A stretch of DNA of 25,747 nucleotides. It comes from NBML01 sp029939535. Lineage in GTDB: Bacteria > Desulfobacterota > Desulfobacteria > Desulfobacterales > Desulfobacteraceae. A model generated the notes under the pieces. The model was not told the DNA's origin. It saw nothing but the letters and a program-made list of their open reading frames with translations, and did no database searches. Below, piece after piece: positions 7,911 through 15,810 of this stretch. Position numbers and translations under genes: made by a program. Position 1 is the stretch's first letter, and the number at the start of each line of letters is the position of its first letter. The stretch spans positions 1 through 25,747 of the forward strand of contig JAOZST010000041.1 in NCBI GenBank assembly GCA_029939535.1, written 5' to 3'.

Positions 7911-8615
7911 CTAATCTTTACCACCCATCTCTTTCAGCACCTTACGCATATAAGGTACCTTGTTAGTGAAAATCCCATGTACTTTATAGTGAAGAGCTTT
8001 CTTAAGATCTTTTTTACTGTTGACAGTAAAAGGATTTATCTTTTTTCGTAGAGAACGTGCAATCTTCACAGTTTCATCAGTAAGATGATCAATATTGGGA
8101 TGAAGATAATTAACCTTTGTTTCGATAAGCCGGGCTTTCAGGTCTGCCGGTGGTTCATTTATAAGAAGAGCTGTCTTCAATTTTGGCCTGTAGTCAGCAA
8201 GAACAAGAAGAGGCAGATGAAAAAACGATGAAATGATAATCTGTGACGAAATTTCATAGTGTTCTATCATATCAACGATTTCTCTTTCCAGGTGCTTTTC
8301 CTTCAACTCAATATTGAGCATAATATCGGTATCCTTTGCCAGAAGAAGCACTTCTTCCAGTAGAGGAACCCTCTCATTCTTGGAACCAAGTCTGACTTTT
8401 CTTACTTGAGTAAAATTGGCTTTTTTCAGTGAAATATCACTCCCGGATATCCGCTGAAGATTGTCATCGTGAACCACATAGAGATAATTTTTCTTTCCTT
8501 TCCGGACATCAAACTCAATCCAATCAGCCTTCTCACGAATTGCCCTTTTAAAGGATACAATAGTATTTTCACGTTCTTTTTCAGGTGACCCTCGATGGGC
8601 ATATAATTTAATCAT
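7911..8615 (-). CDS. Glycerophosphodiester phosphodiesterase family protein
   Basis: This 234-residue protein has the GDPD TIM-barrel signatures: YAHRG (His7, Arg8), ENT (16-18), the metal ligands in WIEFDVR (Glu34, Asp36), VVHDDNLQR (His49, the second catalytic His) and the LNIELK strand. It likely hydrolyses glycerophosphodiesters such as glycerophosphoethanolamine or glycerophosphoglycerol to sn-glycerol 3-phosphate and the alcohol. There is no signal peptide, so it acts in the cytoplasm, like UgpQ rather than GlpQ. The C-terminus (HGIFTNKVPYMRKVL) fits the last barrel strand and helix. ATG 8615 is chosen, with a TTG at 8630 as an alternative; both have weak ribosome sites. No transporter for glycerophosphodiesters is adjacent. 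It has its own upstream region, with the 18-bp site shared with the receiver gene. Confidence 0.87.
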   Translation of the reverse strand: MIKLYAHRGSPEKERENTIVSFKRAIREKADWIEFDVRKGKKNYLYVVHDDNLQRISGSDISLKKANFTQVRKVRLGSKNERVPLLEEVLLLAKDTDIMLNIELKEKHLEREIVDMIEHYEISSQIIISSFFHLPLLVLADYRPKLKTALLINEPPADLKARLIETKVNYLHPNIDHLTDETVKIARSLRKKINPFTVNSKKDLKKALHYKVHGIFTNKVPYMRKVLKEMGGKD

Positions 8616-8694
8616 GGAAAACTCAATCAACTCTCTACTCTATTATTATTTTTCAACCACAATTTCTTTAAAAAATACTATTTAAATTAATTGC

Positions 8695-8712
8695 AAATAC
8701 CATATTTAATAC
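8695..8712 (-). promoter_or_regulatory. Shared 18-bp upstream site, copy 2
   Basis: This copy reads GTATTAAATATGGTATTT on the minus strand and matches the copy at 6685-6702 at 17 of 18 bases. It lies about 80 nt upstream of the GDPD gene start and 28 nt upstream of nothing else on that strand, being just downstream of the citrate synthase stop. An ATTAAT follows both copies at nearly the same distance. Function is unknown. Confidence 0.35.
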
Positions 8713-8739
8713 TCTCCTGCACTTAACCTGCTCAGCACC

Positions 8740-10026
8740 TTAGTAATTACGCTGTTCAATGGGCACATAATCTAATAATTGACTTCCCGTATAAATCTGT
8801 CGGGGCCTGGAAATCTTCATTTCCGGATCAATCATATCCTCTTTCCACTGGGCAATCCATCCCGGCAGCCTGCCAATGGCAAACATTACCGTAAACATAT
8901 TTGTGGGAATTCCCATGGCCCGGAGCACAATCCCGGAATAAAAATCCACATTGGGATACAGGTTCTTATCTTTAAAATACGGATCATTAAGAGCGGCTTC
9001 TTCAAGTTTTCTGGCAATATCCAGCAGAGGATCTTTGACTTTAACCTTGCTGAGCACAATATCACACATCTTCTTCATGATTTTTGCCCTGGGATCGTAG
9101 GTTTTATACACCCTGTGCCCGAATCCCATGAGCCTGAATTTATCATCATTATCCTTTGCCCGGGAAATGCACTGATCTATGGTCATACCGTCTTTGGCAA
9201 TTTTCTCAAGCATAAGGATAACCGCCTGATTGGCTCCCCCGTGCAAAGGGCCCCAAAGGGCTGATATTCCAGCAGAAATTGCAGAATAGATATTCACTTT
9301 TCCAGAACCCACCACCCTGACAGCAGTTGTTGAGCAATTCTGCTCATGATCAGCATGGAGTATCCAGAAAACATTCAAAGCCTGAACCAGGTCATCATCC
9401 ATATGATAGGGGATCACCACAGAGTCAAACATCATATTTAAAAAATTGGCGCAATAACATAAATGGGGCCGGGGATATACCACTTTCTGACCAATGGATA
9501 TTTTATAGGCCATGGCCGCCATGGTCCTGATCTTGGAAATGATGCGCAGATAGGTTTTATTCATCTCCTCTTCCAGGTCCATCAATTCGGGATAAAAGCT
9601 TCTCATGGCATTGACCATGGCAGATAAAATCCCCATGGGATGTGCCTGGGGAGGATAATTCTGATAAAAAGCCTTCATATTCTCATGAACTGGAGAAAAA
9701 TCATTTAAATATACAGAGGTCCTTGTCAATTCCTCCTGGGTGGGAAGTTTACCCGTGATTAGTAAAAATGCTGTTTCAACAAAAGTAGAGGATTCTGCCA
9801 GCTGTTCAATGGGGATTCCCCTGTACCGAAGGATTCCTTTTTCACCATCCATATAGGTGATGGCAGATTTACATGCGCCTGTATTCCCATACCCCGGATC
9901 AAATGTGACATAACCGGTTTGCGGACGAAGAGTTCTTATATCAATTGCTTTTTCACCTTCAGAACCTGTAATAACAGGTAGAATGACTTCTTTTCCATCA
10001 ATTATTAATTTTGCAAATTCTTCCAT
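8740..10026 (-). CDS. gltA: Citrate synthase (type II)
   Basis: This 428-residue protein condenses acetyl-CoA and oxaloacetate to citrate, the entry step of the TCA cycle. Its length and the N-terminal ~50-residue strand-rich extension match the E. coli-type hexameric (type II) enzymes, which are often NADH-sensitive. The catalytic triad is visible: His262 in WGPLHGGANQAV, His304 in MGFGHRVYKTYDPRAK and Asp361 in YPNVDFYSG. HADHEQN (224-230) is also present. In some acetate-oxidising sulfate reducers citrate is made by ATP-citrate lyase instead, or the synthase runs in reverse; direction cannot be read from sequence. The ATG has GGGG 12 nt upstream. It starts 9 nt after the FmdB-like gene stop, so the two form an operon. 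Confidence 0.96.
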   Translation of the reverse strand: MEEFAKLIIDGKEVILPVITGSEGEKAIDIRTLRPQTGYVTFDPGYGNTGACKSAITYMDGEKGILRYRGIPIEQLAESSTFVETAFLLITGKLPTQEELTRTSVYLNDFSPVHENMKAFYQNYPPQAHPMGILSAMVNAMRSFYPELMDLEEEMNKTYLRIISKIRTMAAMAYKISIGQKVVYPRPHLCYCANFLNMMFDSVVIPYHMDDDLVQALNVFWILHADHEQNCSTTAVRVVGSGKVNIYSAISAGISALWGPLHGGANQAVILMLEKIAKDGMTIDQCISRAKDNDDKFRLMGFGHRVYKTYDPRAKIMKKMCDIVLSKVKVKDPLLDIARKLEEAALNDPYFKDKNLYPNVDFYSGIVLRAMGIPTNMFTVMFAIGRLPGWIAQWKEDMIDPEMKISRPRQIYTGSQLLDYVPIEQRNY

Positions 10027-10035
10027 ATAACGATT

Positions 10036-10308
10036 CTACCCCTTTGTTTCTCCCGGAACAGTATAGGTTGTACATGATCCAGTGGAACATTCCCTTTCCT
10101 GGGTCTGGACACCCCGGGACCGGCCGCTGGAGGGTGAACTGCCTCCGGAAGAACTGCCCATGGCATAATTGGTTTTGGAAACAACCCTTTGAAACTCCAG
10201 TGATTTACACTTGGGACAATTTATAACAGTATCATCATCATTGGATCCCATGACGATGACTTCAAAAAACTCTTCACATTTTGAACATTTAAATTCAAAT
10301 ATCGGCAT
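10036..10308 (-). CDS. FmdB-family zinc ribbon protein
   Basis: This 90-residue protein starts MPIFEFKCSKC and has two CxxC knuckles (CSKC and CPKC) about 22 residues apart, the mark of FmdB/CxxC_CxxC_SSSS zinc ribbons. A Ser/Gly-rich linker and a charged tail follow, with two further Cys near the C-terminus. FmdB was named as a putative regulator of formamidase expression, but the family function is not settled. ATG 10308 is chosen because GGGAG lies 6 nt upstream, while the open frame runs six codons further. It is the first gene of a two-gene operon with citrate synthase. An 18-bp perfect palindrome lies 46 nt upstream. Confidence 0.82.
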   Translation of the reverse strand: MPIFEFKCSKCEEFFEVIVMGSNDDDTVINCPKCKSLEFQRVVSKTNYAMGSSSGGSSPSSGRSRGVQTQERECSTGSCTTYTVPGETKG

Positions 10309-10354
10309 TTTAACTCCCAGGTACATTTATAATTAATTTGAGCACTATCACGCG

Positions 10355-10372
10355 AGCTGTTAGCTAACAGCT
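10355..10372. promoter_or_regulatory. 18-bp perfect palindrome upstream of the fmdB-gltA operon
   Basis: AGCTGTTAGCTAACAGCT is a perfect palindrome with no spacer. It lies 46 nt before the FmdB start and 48 nt after the recN stop. No T-run follows it on the minus strand, so it is a poor terminator. Symmetry suggests an operator for a dimeric regulator. No regulator can be named. Confidence 0.5.
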
Positions 10373-10420
10373 AATTCCTATACTATTAAATTTTAAAAAT
10401 AAATATTTTTTATGGCCATG

Positions 10421-12148
10421 TCAAGACAGGGCAAGCAGCTCTTTGGCATGAATCAGGGTGGCAGGAGTAATCTGCTGGCCCCCAATCATCCTGGCAATCT
10501 CTTCAACTCTTTCCTCCCTGGTTTCAAGGGGTATGATAGATGTACAGGTCCTCCCGTTAACAATCTCCTTTAATATCCTGAACTGATTTGCACCATATTT
10601 GGCGATCTGGGCCAGATGGGTGATGCAAATCACCTGGTGCCGATCACCCAGTTCCTTTAATTTTAATCCCACCTTTTCCGAGGTAGCCCCGCCAATGCCT
10701 GCATCCACTTCATCAAAAATAAGAGTTTCCAGGGACTGGGTAGAGGACAGCACTGCCTTGAGGGCAAGTACAATCCTTGACAATTCTCCGCCCGATGCGA
10801 TCCTGGCAAGGGGTCTGGGTAATTCTCCGGGGTTTGGACTTAACATAAAACTGATTTTATCCATGCCTGTTGGGAAAATTTTCTGCCTGTCTTCTGTATA
10901 AATTCCCTTTCCCGTGTCCAAATCTGCTTTTGATAACGGGTTTGAATCCATCTGGCTTGAAAAGGCAACCTCAAACCTTGCCTTTCCCATCTCAAGTGCG
11001 CCAAGCTCTTTCTGGGCAAGGTCAGCCAATAAAAGCCCAGCCTTCTGCCTTTTCATGGACAGGGACAAGGCTTTTTGCCTGATCTCCTGTACAAGAACTG
11101 CCTTTTTCTGTTCCAGATCCTGTATCTGTTTTTCAAGTCCCTGGGTTCCTGCCAGGGCTGCTTTCATGGTTTCATATTTATCAAACAAAGAGGAAAGGCT
11201 GCCCCCGTATTTTCTTTTCAGCCTTGAGACAAGATCCAGGCGCTGGTTTACCAGCTCCAGGGATTCAGGGTCCAGGTCAATGGTGGATGAATAGGTTCTC
11301 AAAACCTGGACAACATCCTGGAGTTCAAATATCATGGATTCCAGCCGTTCTGCCACAGAACCAAGGGTATGGTCTGTTCTGGAAAACTTTTCAACATCTG
11401 TTTTTAAAAATGAAATACGCTCAATAAGGGATTTTTCCCGGTCATATATCTCATGGATGCTTCCATTGACTGCTTCAAAAATTCTGCTGGCATTCTGAAG
11501 ACGATCCCTTTGAATATCAAGGGTTTCATCCTCTTCAGGCAGAATATCAGCAGCCTCAATTTCATCCACCTGGAATTGAAGAAGGTCTTGTTCCCGATTT
11601 TTTTTTTCTTTTCTGGATTTAAGGGAAGTAATTTCTGCTGCCAGGGGCAGAATGGCTTTATGGAGTTTAGCCACCTCTTCCCTTAACAGGCCTGTATCAG
11701 CAAATTCATCCAGGATATAGAGGTGGTTTTCCTCCCTGAGCAATCCCTGGTGGGCATGCTGGCTTGAAATTCCGGCAAGGTTCCAGGTAACCTGTTTCAA
11801 AAAATCCAGGGTAGACTGCCGGGAATTGACAAAAACCCTGCTCTTGCCCGAGCTGGAAATAACCCGGCGGATGATGAGCCCTTCAGATCCGTCCATACCC
11901 TGTTCTCCAAGAACCTTTGCTGCATGGGAATCAGGTTCAATATCAAAAAAAGCCTCCAGTTCTGCTGTTTGTTCACCCGTTCTGACTAGGTCTGCCGAAG
12001 CCCTGGAGCCCAGGAGCAGGTTCACGGCTTCTATGATAATAGATTTTCCAGCCCCGGTCTCACCAGTGAGCACTGAAAGTCCCGGCTTAAATAAAATTCT
12101 TATGTCATCAATGATTGCAAATTTTTTTATGGCAAGCTCGCTCAGCAT
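10421..12148 (-). CDS. recN: DNA repair protein RecN
   Basis: This 575-residue SMC-like ATPase acts early in double-strand break repair by recombination. The N-terminus has MLSELAIKKFAIID and Walker A GETGAGKS (29-36). A ~300-residue central helical region with many Glu/Lys/Leu follows (coiled coil, including QFQVDEIEAADI typical of RecN), then the signature segment LARIASGGELSRIVLALK and Walker B LIFDEVDAGIGG. Length fits the family (about 550-575). ATG 12148 is chosen: AGGGAGG lies 5 nt before it, while the open frame extends five codons further. A 58-residue gene precedes it by 15 nt and is probably co-transcribed. recN is often LexA-controlled, but I could not identify a LexA site here. 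Confidence 0.95.
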   Translation of the reverse strand: MLSELAIKKFAIIDDIRILFKPGLSVLTGETGAGKSIIIEAVNLLLGSRASADLVRTGEQTAELEAFFDIEPDSHAAKVLGEQGMDGSEGLIIRRVISSSGKSRVFVNSRQSTLDFLKQVTWNLAGISSQHAHQGLLREENHLYILDEFADTGLLREEVAKLHKAILPLAAEITSLKSRKEKKNREQDLLQFQVDEIEAADILPEEDETLDIQRDRLQNASRIFEAVNGSIHEIYDREKSLIERISFLKTDVEKFSRTDHTLGSVAERLESMIFELQDVVQVLRTYSSTIDLDPESLELVNQRLDLVSRLKRKYGGSLSSLFDKYETMKAALAGTQGLEKQIQDLEQKKAVLVQEIRQKALSLSMKRQKAGLLLADLAQKELGALEMGKARFEVAFSSQMDSNPLSKADLDTGKGIYTEDRQKIFPTGMDKISFMLSPNPGELPRPLARIASGGELSRIVLALKAVLSSTQSLETLIFDEVDAGIGGATSEKVGLKLKELGDRHQVICITHLAQIAKYGANQFRILKEIVNGRTCTSIIPLETREERVEEIARMIGGQQITPATLIHAKELLALS

Positions 12149-12163
12149 AAAGCCTCCCTGCAA

Positions 12164-12340
12164 TCATGACTCATTGGAAGGAGATTCTTTATTTAAATTT
12201 TCTCTAACTGTCTTATTCACTGTTCCATGGATATCCCGAAAGGATTCATGGATGTTGGAGGGGGACAATCTGCCCATTTCAATAAACTTGACAATAATTT
12301 CCTTGGTGGTTCTCAGTATTTGTTCGTCTATGGATTTCAT
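12164..12340 (-). CDS. Small hypothetical protein upstream of recN
   Basis: This 58-residue acidic and basic helical protein begins MKSIDEQILRTTKEII and contains KFIEMGRLSPSNIHESF. I do not recognise a family with confidence. The pattern of a helix followed by a short x-LSP-x loop and another helix recalls the N-terminal part of MucR/Ros-type regulators, but the zinc-binding part is absent and this is only an impression. ATG 12340 is preferred although no ribosome site is evident; a TTG at 12376 is in frame. It ends 15 nt before the RecN start on the same strand, which argues that it is real and transcribed with recN. Confidence 0.55.
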   Translation of the reverse strand: MKSIDEQILRTTKEIIVKFIEMGRLSPSNIHESFRDIHGTVNKTVRENLNKESPSNES

Positions 12341-12409
12341 AAAAATCTGAATACCAGAACAAGCCGTCAAGGTCAAGAATTTGCAGTACTTTATTTGTAT
12401 ATTCTTGCA

Positions 12410-12446
12410 TTGCCTGTATTGCCATGGAAAATATAATGCTTATAAT
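12410..12446 (+). promoter_or_regulatory. Tandem sigma-70-type promoters for the TraB-family gene
   Basis: TTGCCT (12410-12415) and TATAAT (12432-12437) are spaced by 16 bases, and a second pair TTGCCA (12419-12424) and TATAAT (12441-12446) also by 16. The pairs are offset by nine bases. They lie 40-75 nt before the GTG start at 12486. Both -10 hexamers match the consensus exactly. Confidence 0.5.
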
Positions 12447-12469
12447 AAAAATTCCATTTTAATTGACAA
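12442..12469 (-). promoter_or_regulatory. Candidate sigma-70-type promoter for the small gene-recN operon
   Basis: On the minus strand TTGTCA (12469-12464) and TATTAT (12447-12442) are spaced by 16 bases. This overlaps the plus-strand promoters, so the two directions may compete. It would give a leader of about 95 nt before ATG 12340. Confidence 0.35.
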
Positions 12470-12485
12470 AAAAGGTGCCCACGGC

Positions 12486-13673
12486 GTGGAAAAATCTTTG
12501 GAAGCAGCAGAAAACACAGACATTCATGAATTATCCCATGGGGACAAAGAAATTTTTTTAATCGGCACAGCCCATGTATCCAGACAAAGCGCACAATTGG
12601 TGGAAGAAACCATTCTCAATCTTGAGCCGGATACGGTGTGTGTTGAACTCTGCGCCACAAGGCTTGCTTCCATAAAGGATGCAGACCGGTGGAGAAATAT
12701 GGACATCGTCAAGGTGATCAAAGAGAAAAAAGCATTGATGCTCTTCATGAACCTTATCCTTGCATCTTTCCAGAAAAAAATTGCCGACAAATTTGATATC
12801 AAGCCTGGCCAGGAAATGATAAATGCCATTGGAGCAGCCGAAAAAACCAATGCCTTGATTGTGCCATCGGATCGCGAAATCCAGATCACCCTTACCCGGG
12901 TGTGGCGGGGCATGGGGTTCTGGGAAAAACTTAAATTAATGTTTTCCATGATATTTTCTTTTGGGGAATCCGATGGAATCCAGGAAGAAGATATCGAAAG
13001 GATGAAGCAGGAGGATATCCTCCAGACCCTTCTGGCCGACGTGAAAGAGGCCCATCCCATCATTGAAAAAGCCCTGATTGATGAAAGGGACCAGTTTCTG
13101 GCAGAAAACATCTGCAAAGCCCCTGGAAAAAAAATTGTGGCCGTGGTGGGAGCTGCCCATGTTCCTGGAATTAAAAAATATATAGGCAATGACAAACCCA
13201 TTGACCTGGCTGAGCTTAACCGGATACCTGTGGCAGGAAACATGGGTAAAATATTAAAATGGCTGATTCCAGGCCTTATTTTTCTTCTTTTTGCAGCCGG
13301 CTTTATGATGGAAGGCAAAAATGCAGGCGCTGACATGATCTGGATATGGATTGCGGCAAATGGTGTTTTTGCAGGAATTGGCGCCCTTCTGGCCCTGGCC
13401 CATCCCTATACAATAATCTCGTCCATAGTTGCAGCCCCCTTAACTTCCTTAAACCCCATGATAGCGGCCGGCTGGGTCTCCGGACTTGTGGAAGCCTTTT
13501 CCCGCAAACCAAAGGTAAGGGATTTGGAAGCCATTCCCCATGATATTGTATCCATAAAAGGATTCTGGCGTAACAATGTCACAAGGATTCTGCTGGTGGT
13601 GATTTTCACCAACCTGGGGTCCACCATCGGCACCATGACTGCAGTACCCCTGATGCTGAAACTGATCTCCTGA
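12486..13673 (+). CDS. TraB/PrgY-family membrane protein
   Basis: This 395-residue protein has an N-terminal TraB domain with IGTAHVS, an acidic VCVELCATR strand, a PSDRE segment and the late VVGAAHVPGI motif. Its C-terminal ~140 residues form several membrane helices (LKWLIPGLIFLLFAAGF, IWIAANGVFAGIGALLAL, the ISSIVAAPLTSLNP region and the LVVIFTNLGSTIGTM end). The family was named for PrgY/TraB, which shuts down peptide pheromone activity in enterococci, and is distantly related to Tiki/GumN-type metalloproteases. Its role in Gram-negative bacteria is not settled. An open frame extends 35 codons upstream, but GTG 12486 is chosen because AAGGTG lies about 10 nt before it and homology-like sequence starts later. 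It may be co-transcribed with the rhomboid-like remnant downstream. Confidence 0.85.
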   Translation: MEKSLEAAENTDIHELSHGDKEIFLIGTAHVSRQSAQLVEETILNLEPDTVCVELCATRLASIKDADRWRNMDIVKVIKEKKALMLFMNLILASFQKKIADKFDIKPGQEMINAIGAAEKTNALIVPSDREIQITLTRVWRGMGFWEKLKLMFSMIFSFGESDGIQEEDIERMKQEDILQTLLADVKEAHPIIEKALIDERDQFLAENICKAPGKKIVAVVGAAHVPGIKKYIGNDKPIDLAELNRIPVAGNMGKILKWLIPGLIFLLFAAGFMMEGKNAGADMIWIWIAANGVFAGIGALLALAHPYTIISSIVAAPLTSLNPMIAAGWVSGLVEAFSRKPKVRDLEAIPHDIVSIKGFWRNNVTRILLVVIFTNLGSTIGTMTAVPLMLKLIS

Positions 13674-13732
13674 TTTTATATCCCGAAGAATCCAGTTAGA
13701 CCTATACCCCTTCAACCTGACAAGGAGAACAA

Positions 13733-13906
13733 ATGAAAATTAAATACAACTCTCCAATAATTCTGACTTATGCAATAATAGCACTAGGCGTTTTAGCTTT
13801 AAGCCGTAACGATATTTTAACTAAATATTTTTCTTCTCCAGCTCATTTATCATTTTTAAATCCTTATTTTTATATCAGATCAATTGCTTACATTGCCGGC
13901 CAATGA
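13733..13906 (+). pseudogene. Rhomboid-like N-terminal remnant
   Basis: This 57-codon frame starts at an ATG with AAGGAG five bases upstream. It reads MKIKYNSPIILTYAIIALGV (first 20 residues), then a short loop and NPYFYIRSIAYIAGQ before a TGA. The start, the first hydrophobic helix and the region before the stop resemble the N-terminus of rhomboid intramembrane proteases, in which this segment leads into the G-H-A-N-W / H-L-x-G-N loop. The stop falls about where that conserved His would be. No catalytic GxSG or His helix follows before the convergent J-domain gene. It is either a truncated rhomboid gene or a short membrane protein of its own. The strong ribosome site means it may still be translated. 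The family match is from memory of the pattern. Confidence 0.5.
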
Positions 13907-13961
13907 GTCAGGAGAAAAAACAGCCCTGAATTTATCGGTAAAACCATCATGAATCATGGCT

Positions 13962-14600
13962 CTATTTGTCAACAGACGTCTTTGATGCATCCAGTATTTT
14001 GGCGGGCTGGGTTTCAATCAGTTTGGTACTATCATCTTCTTTATTGGTTGATTCAGTGATTTGAGCCAATAAACGATTCCTGCTTATGGTTGAGCCAGAT
14101 GATTCCAATTCATCCACACCAGTGGCTGTGATAGCATACCCTCCACTATCGGTTCTTATAATCCAGTTTTTTTCTTTTAAATACCAGAGGTGAAATTCTA
14201 AAAGTTCCTGGGGCCACTCAATCATTTTTTCCAGATACCAGGGGCCAACTCCAAAATCTGATGGAGATTCCCTCCTTTGAATATAGAGGATGGTTAAAAT
14301 TACCCTGCGAAGATCTTTATCATTGTCAGATCCATCGTTGGAAAATTTATTTGTAATGGCATTCCACTGCTGTTGATTTAAGTTTTCATATCTGACGTTA
14401 TAGGCAGCTCGTTTTTCCGGATCCTTAAGTGTTTTATAAGCACTTGTAATCTCGGAAAATTTATTGATATCGCCTGTACCCTTATTATCCGGATGATAAC
14501 GTTTGGCTAATATATGATAAACTTTTTCAATGGTTTCCGTATCAGCGGTATGGCTGACCTGGAGGAGTTCATAGAAATCTTTGATCAATCCTTCATTCAT
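13962..14600 (-). CDS. J-domain (DnaJ-like) protein with winged-helix-like C-terminus
   Basis: This 212-residue protein has an N-terminal J-domain (about 8-70) with DFYELLQVS, the HPD motif at 36-38 (KRYHPDN) and AYKTLKDPEKRAAYN. It should stimulate the ATPase of an Hsp70. It lacks the Gly/Phe region and the zinc-finger of true DnaJ, so it is a type III co-chaperone. Residues about 95-165 (ILTILYIQRRE, WPQELLEFHLWYLKEKNWI, GYAITATGVDEL) look like a winged-helix fold, which may bring it to a particular client or to DNA. The tail is Ser/Thr/Lys-rich. The ATG has an AGAGAG upstream. It stands alone, convergent with the rhomboid remnant. Confidence 0.82.
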   Translation of the reverse strand: MNEGLIKDFYELLQVSHTADTETIEKVYHILAKRYHPDNKGTGDINKFSEITSAYKTLKDPEKRAAYNVRYENLNQQQWNAITNKFSNDGSDNDKDLRRVILTILYIQRRESPSDFGVGPWYLEKMIEWPQELLEFHLWYLKEKNWIIRTDSGGYAITATGVDELESSGSTISRNRLLAQITESTNKEDDSTKLIETQPAKILDASKTSVDK

Positions 14601-14798
14601 ATCTGCTCTCTTTTTTAAATAAACACCAGCCCATCAATCCTGATCTAAAGGCAAATGGCATAACCCATCCACTAAGATATACTCGTATTCAAAATCATTT
14701 AAGAAGTCAAATAGAAAATTGGATTATTACTATAATCGTTGCAATTGGGAACACCATTGCCCAGAATAAAGATTTCAAAAAATATAACAAGCAAACAT

Positions 14799-14834
14799 AA
14801 AAAGCCCGGGACCCAAATGATCCAGGGCTTTTTT
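14799..14834 (-). terminator. Terminator after the PEP-CTERM gene
   Basis: The stem AAAAAGCCC / GGGCTTTTT continues through GGA / TCC with one mismatch around a nine-base loop. It lies 17 nt after the PEP-CTERM stop, and the A and T runs on both flanks make it usable in either direction. Confidence 0.8.
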
Positions 14835-14850
14835 GGATTGAAAATTATGG

Positions 14851-15720
14851 TTATGGGTTGAGTCTTTTTCTGGACACTCCTGCAAAGCCGATCAAGCCAA
14901 TACCCAGAAGAAGCAGGGTAGCAGGTTCCGGAATAGTTGTGCCACGCACAAAAGCCTCTGTTACTTCTATGCCTTTGATATGAAATGCCCAATAGGAAGT
15001 TCTGGGGTCTTGTTCAACCCAATCAAAAGTATTAGGGTTTAGACCATCAAAAACACCATTAAAATAATCCTCCGGTGTGCTTACGATACCTCCACCAATT
15101 GGCCCCGCCCCCCCCAATGTTTTGGTGAATTGTTTATTCGCATCGCCATCCCATGTAAAACCGTCACTTAAAACATCAGAGTTCGGGCGATTGTTATACT
15201 GACCAATACTTGCACTATACCATCCCGCTTCATCAAAGGTGTATTCAAAATAAGAATCAAACCATCCATAGGTCCAGTCCAAGGTATATCCATCAGGTAT
15301 TGTTAAATCAGATATTTTTACAACCTTGCCCTTGGTGACCAGCTCATCAGCCATGGCCTCTGTCAGGTTCCCTGTCAGCGTGTTCTCGCGACCTGATAGT
15401 TCCCAGTCATCCTGATACTCCAAATGGTTGCCGTCTGCATCCCACACATTCAGCATGGGATCCAACCCGCCTCCATCCACCGGGCCTGTACCATCATCCA
15501 CAACATACCCATATTTCAAAAACTTGTTACCGGGAAAACCTTCTGTTCCCCATGAAGAAGAAAAAATAGTTACAGTCTGGGCTGAAGGAATATAAAAATC
15601 AAGTATCACCACATCATTGTCATATTTAAAATTTCCGTCAAAATGCCATACTGAGGCTTGTACAGGGGAACTAACCATTAAAAAACTGATAATATTCAAG
15701 AGGCCTAAAAATTTTTTCAT
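14851..15720 (-). CDS. PEP-CTERM sorting-domain exported protein
   Basis: This 289-residue protein has an N-terminal signal peptide (MKKFLGLLNIISFLMV, cleavage probably after PVQA) and a C-terminal PEP-CTERM tail: IPEPATLLLLG at 263-273, a membrane helix and the basic end SRKRLNP. Exosortase (EpsH/XrtA type) recognises such tails and processes the protein on its way to the cell surface or matrix. The body is rich in Gly, Asp and aromatic residues; a NDVVILDFYIPSAQ strand and a GGLDPMLNVWDADG segment recall DVUA0089-type exported proteins, but this is weak. ATG 15720 is chosen over the longer frame because GGGAG lies about 8 nt before it. No exosortase is in the window. A candidate sigma-54 promoter precedes it and a terminator follows. 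Confidence 0.88.
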   Translation of the reverse strand: MKKFLGLLNIISFLMVSSPVQASVWHFDGNFKYDNDVVILDFYIPSAQTVTIFSSSWGTEGFPGNKFLKYGYVVDDGTGPVDGGGLDPMLNVWDADGNHLEYQDDWELSGRENTLTGNLTEAMADELVTKGKVVKISDLTIPDGYTLDWTYGWFDSYFEYTFDEAGWYSASIGQYNNRPNSDVLSDGFTWDGDANKQFTKTLGGAGPIGGGIVSTPEDYFNGVFDGLNPNTFDWVEQDPRTSYWAFHIKGIEVTEAFVRGTTIPEPATLLLLGIGLIGFAGVSRKRLNP

Positions 15721-15810
15721 CGCATATCTCCCATTGATTTTCCAAGCCTGTTGAAATTGTTTCACAAAAGGCTTTGACTAATTTATTTGTAATTATGTAC
15801 GCAACCTAAT

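Noticed and set aside
10355..10372. The palindrome as the recN terminator
   Set aside because: A hairpin from it would have only seven pairs with a four-base loop, and no T-run follows.
12524..13336. Long open frame on the minus strand opposite the TraB-family gene
   Set aside because: It has no ribosome site or recognisable domain, is rich in Ser and Arg as expected from an antisense shadow, and the plus-strand gene has clear TraB motifs.
14699..14992. Minus-strand open frame covering the end of the PEP-CTERM gene
   Set aside because: It runs through the terminator hairpin and overlaps the PEP-CTERM tail in another frame.
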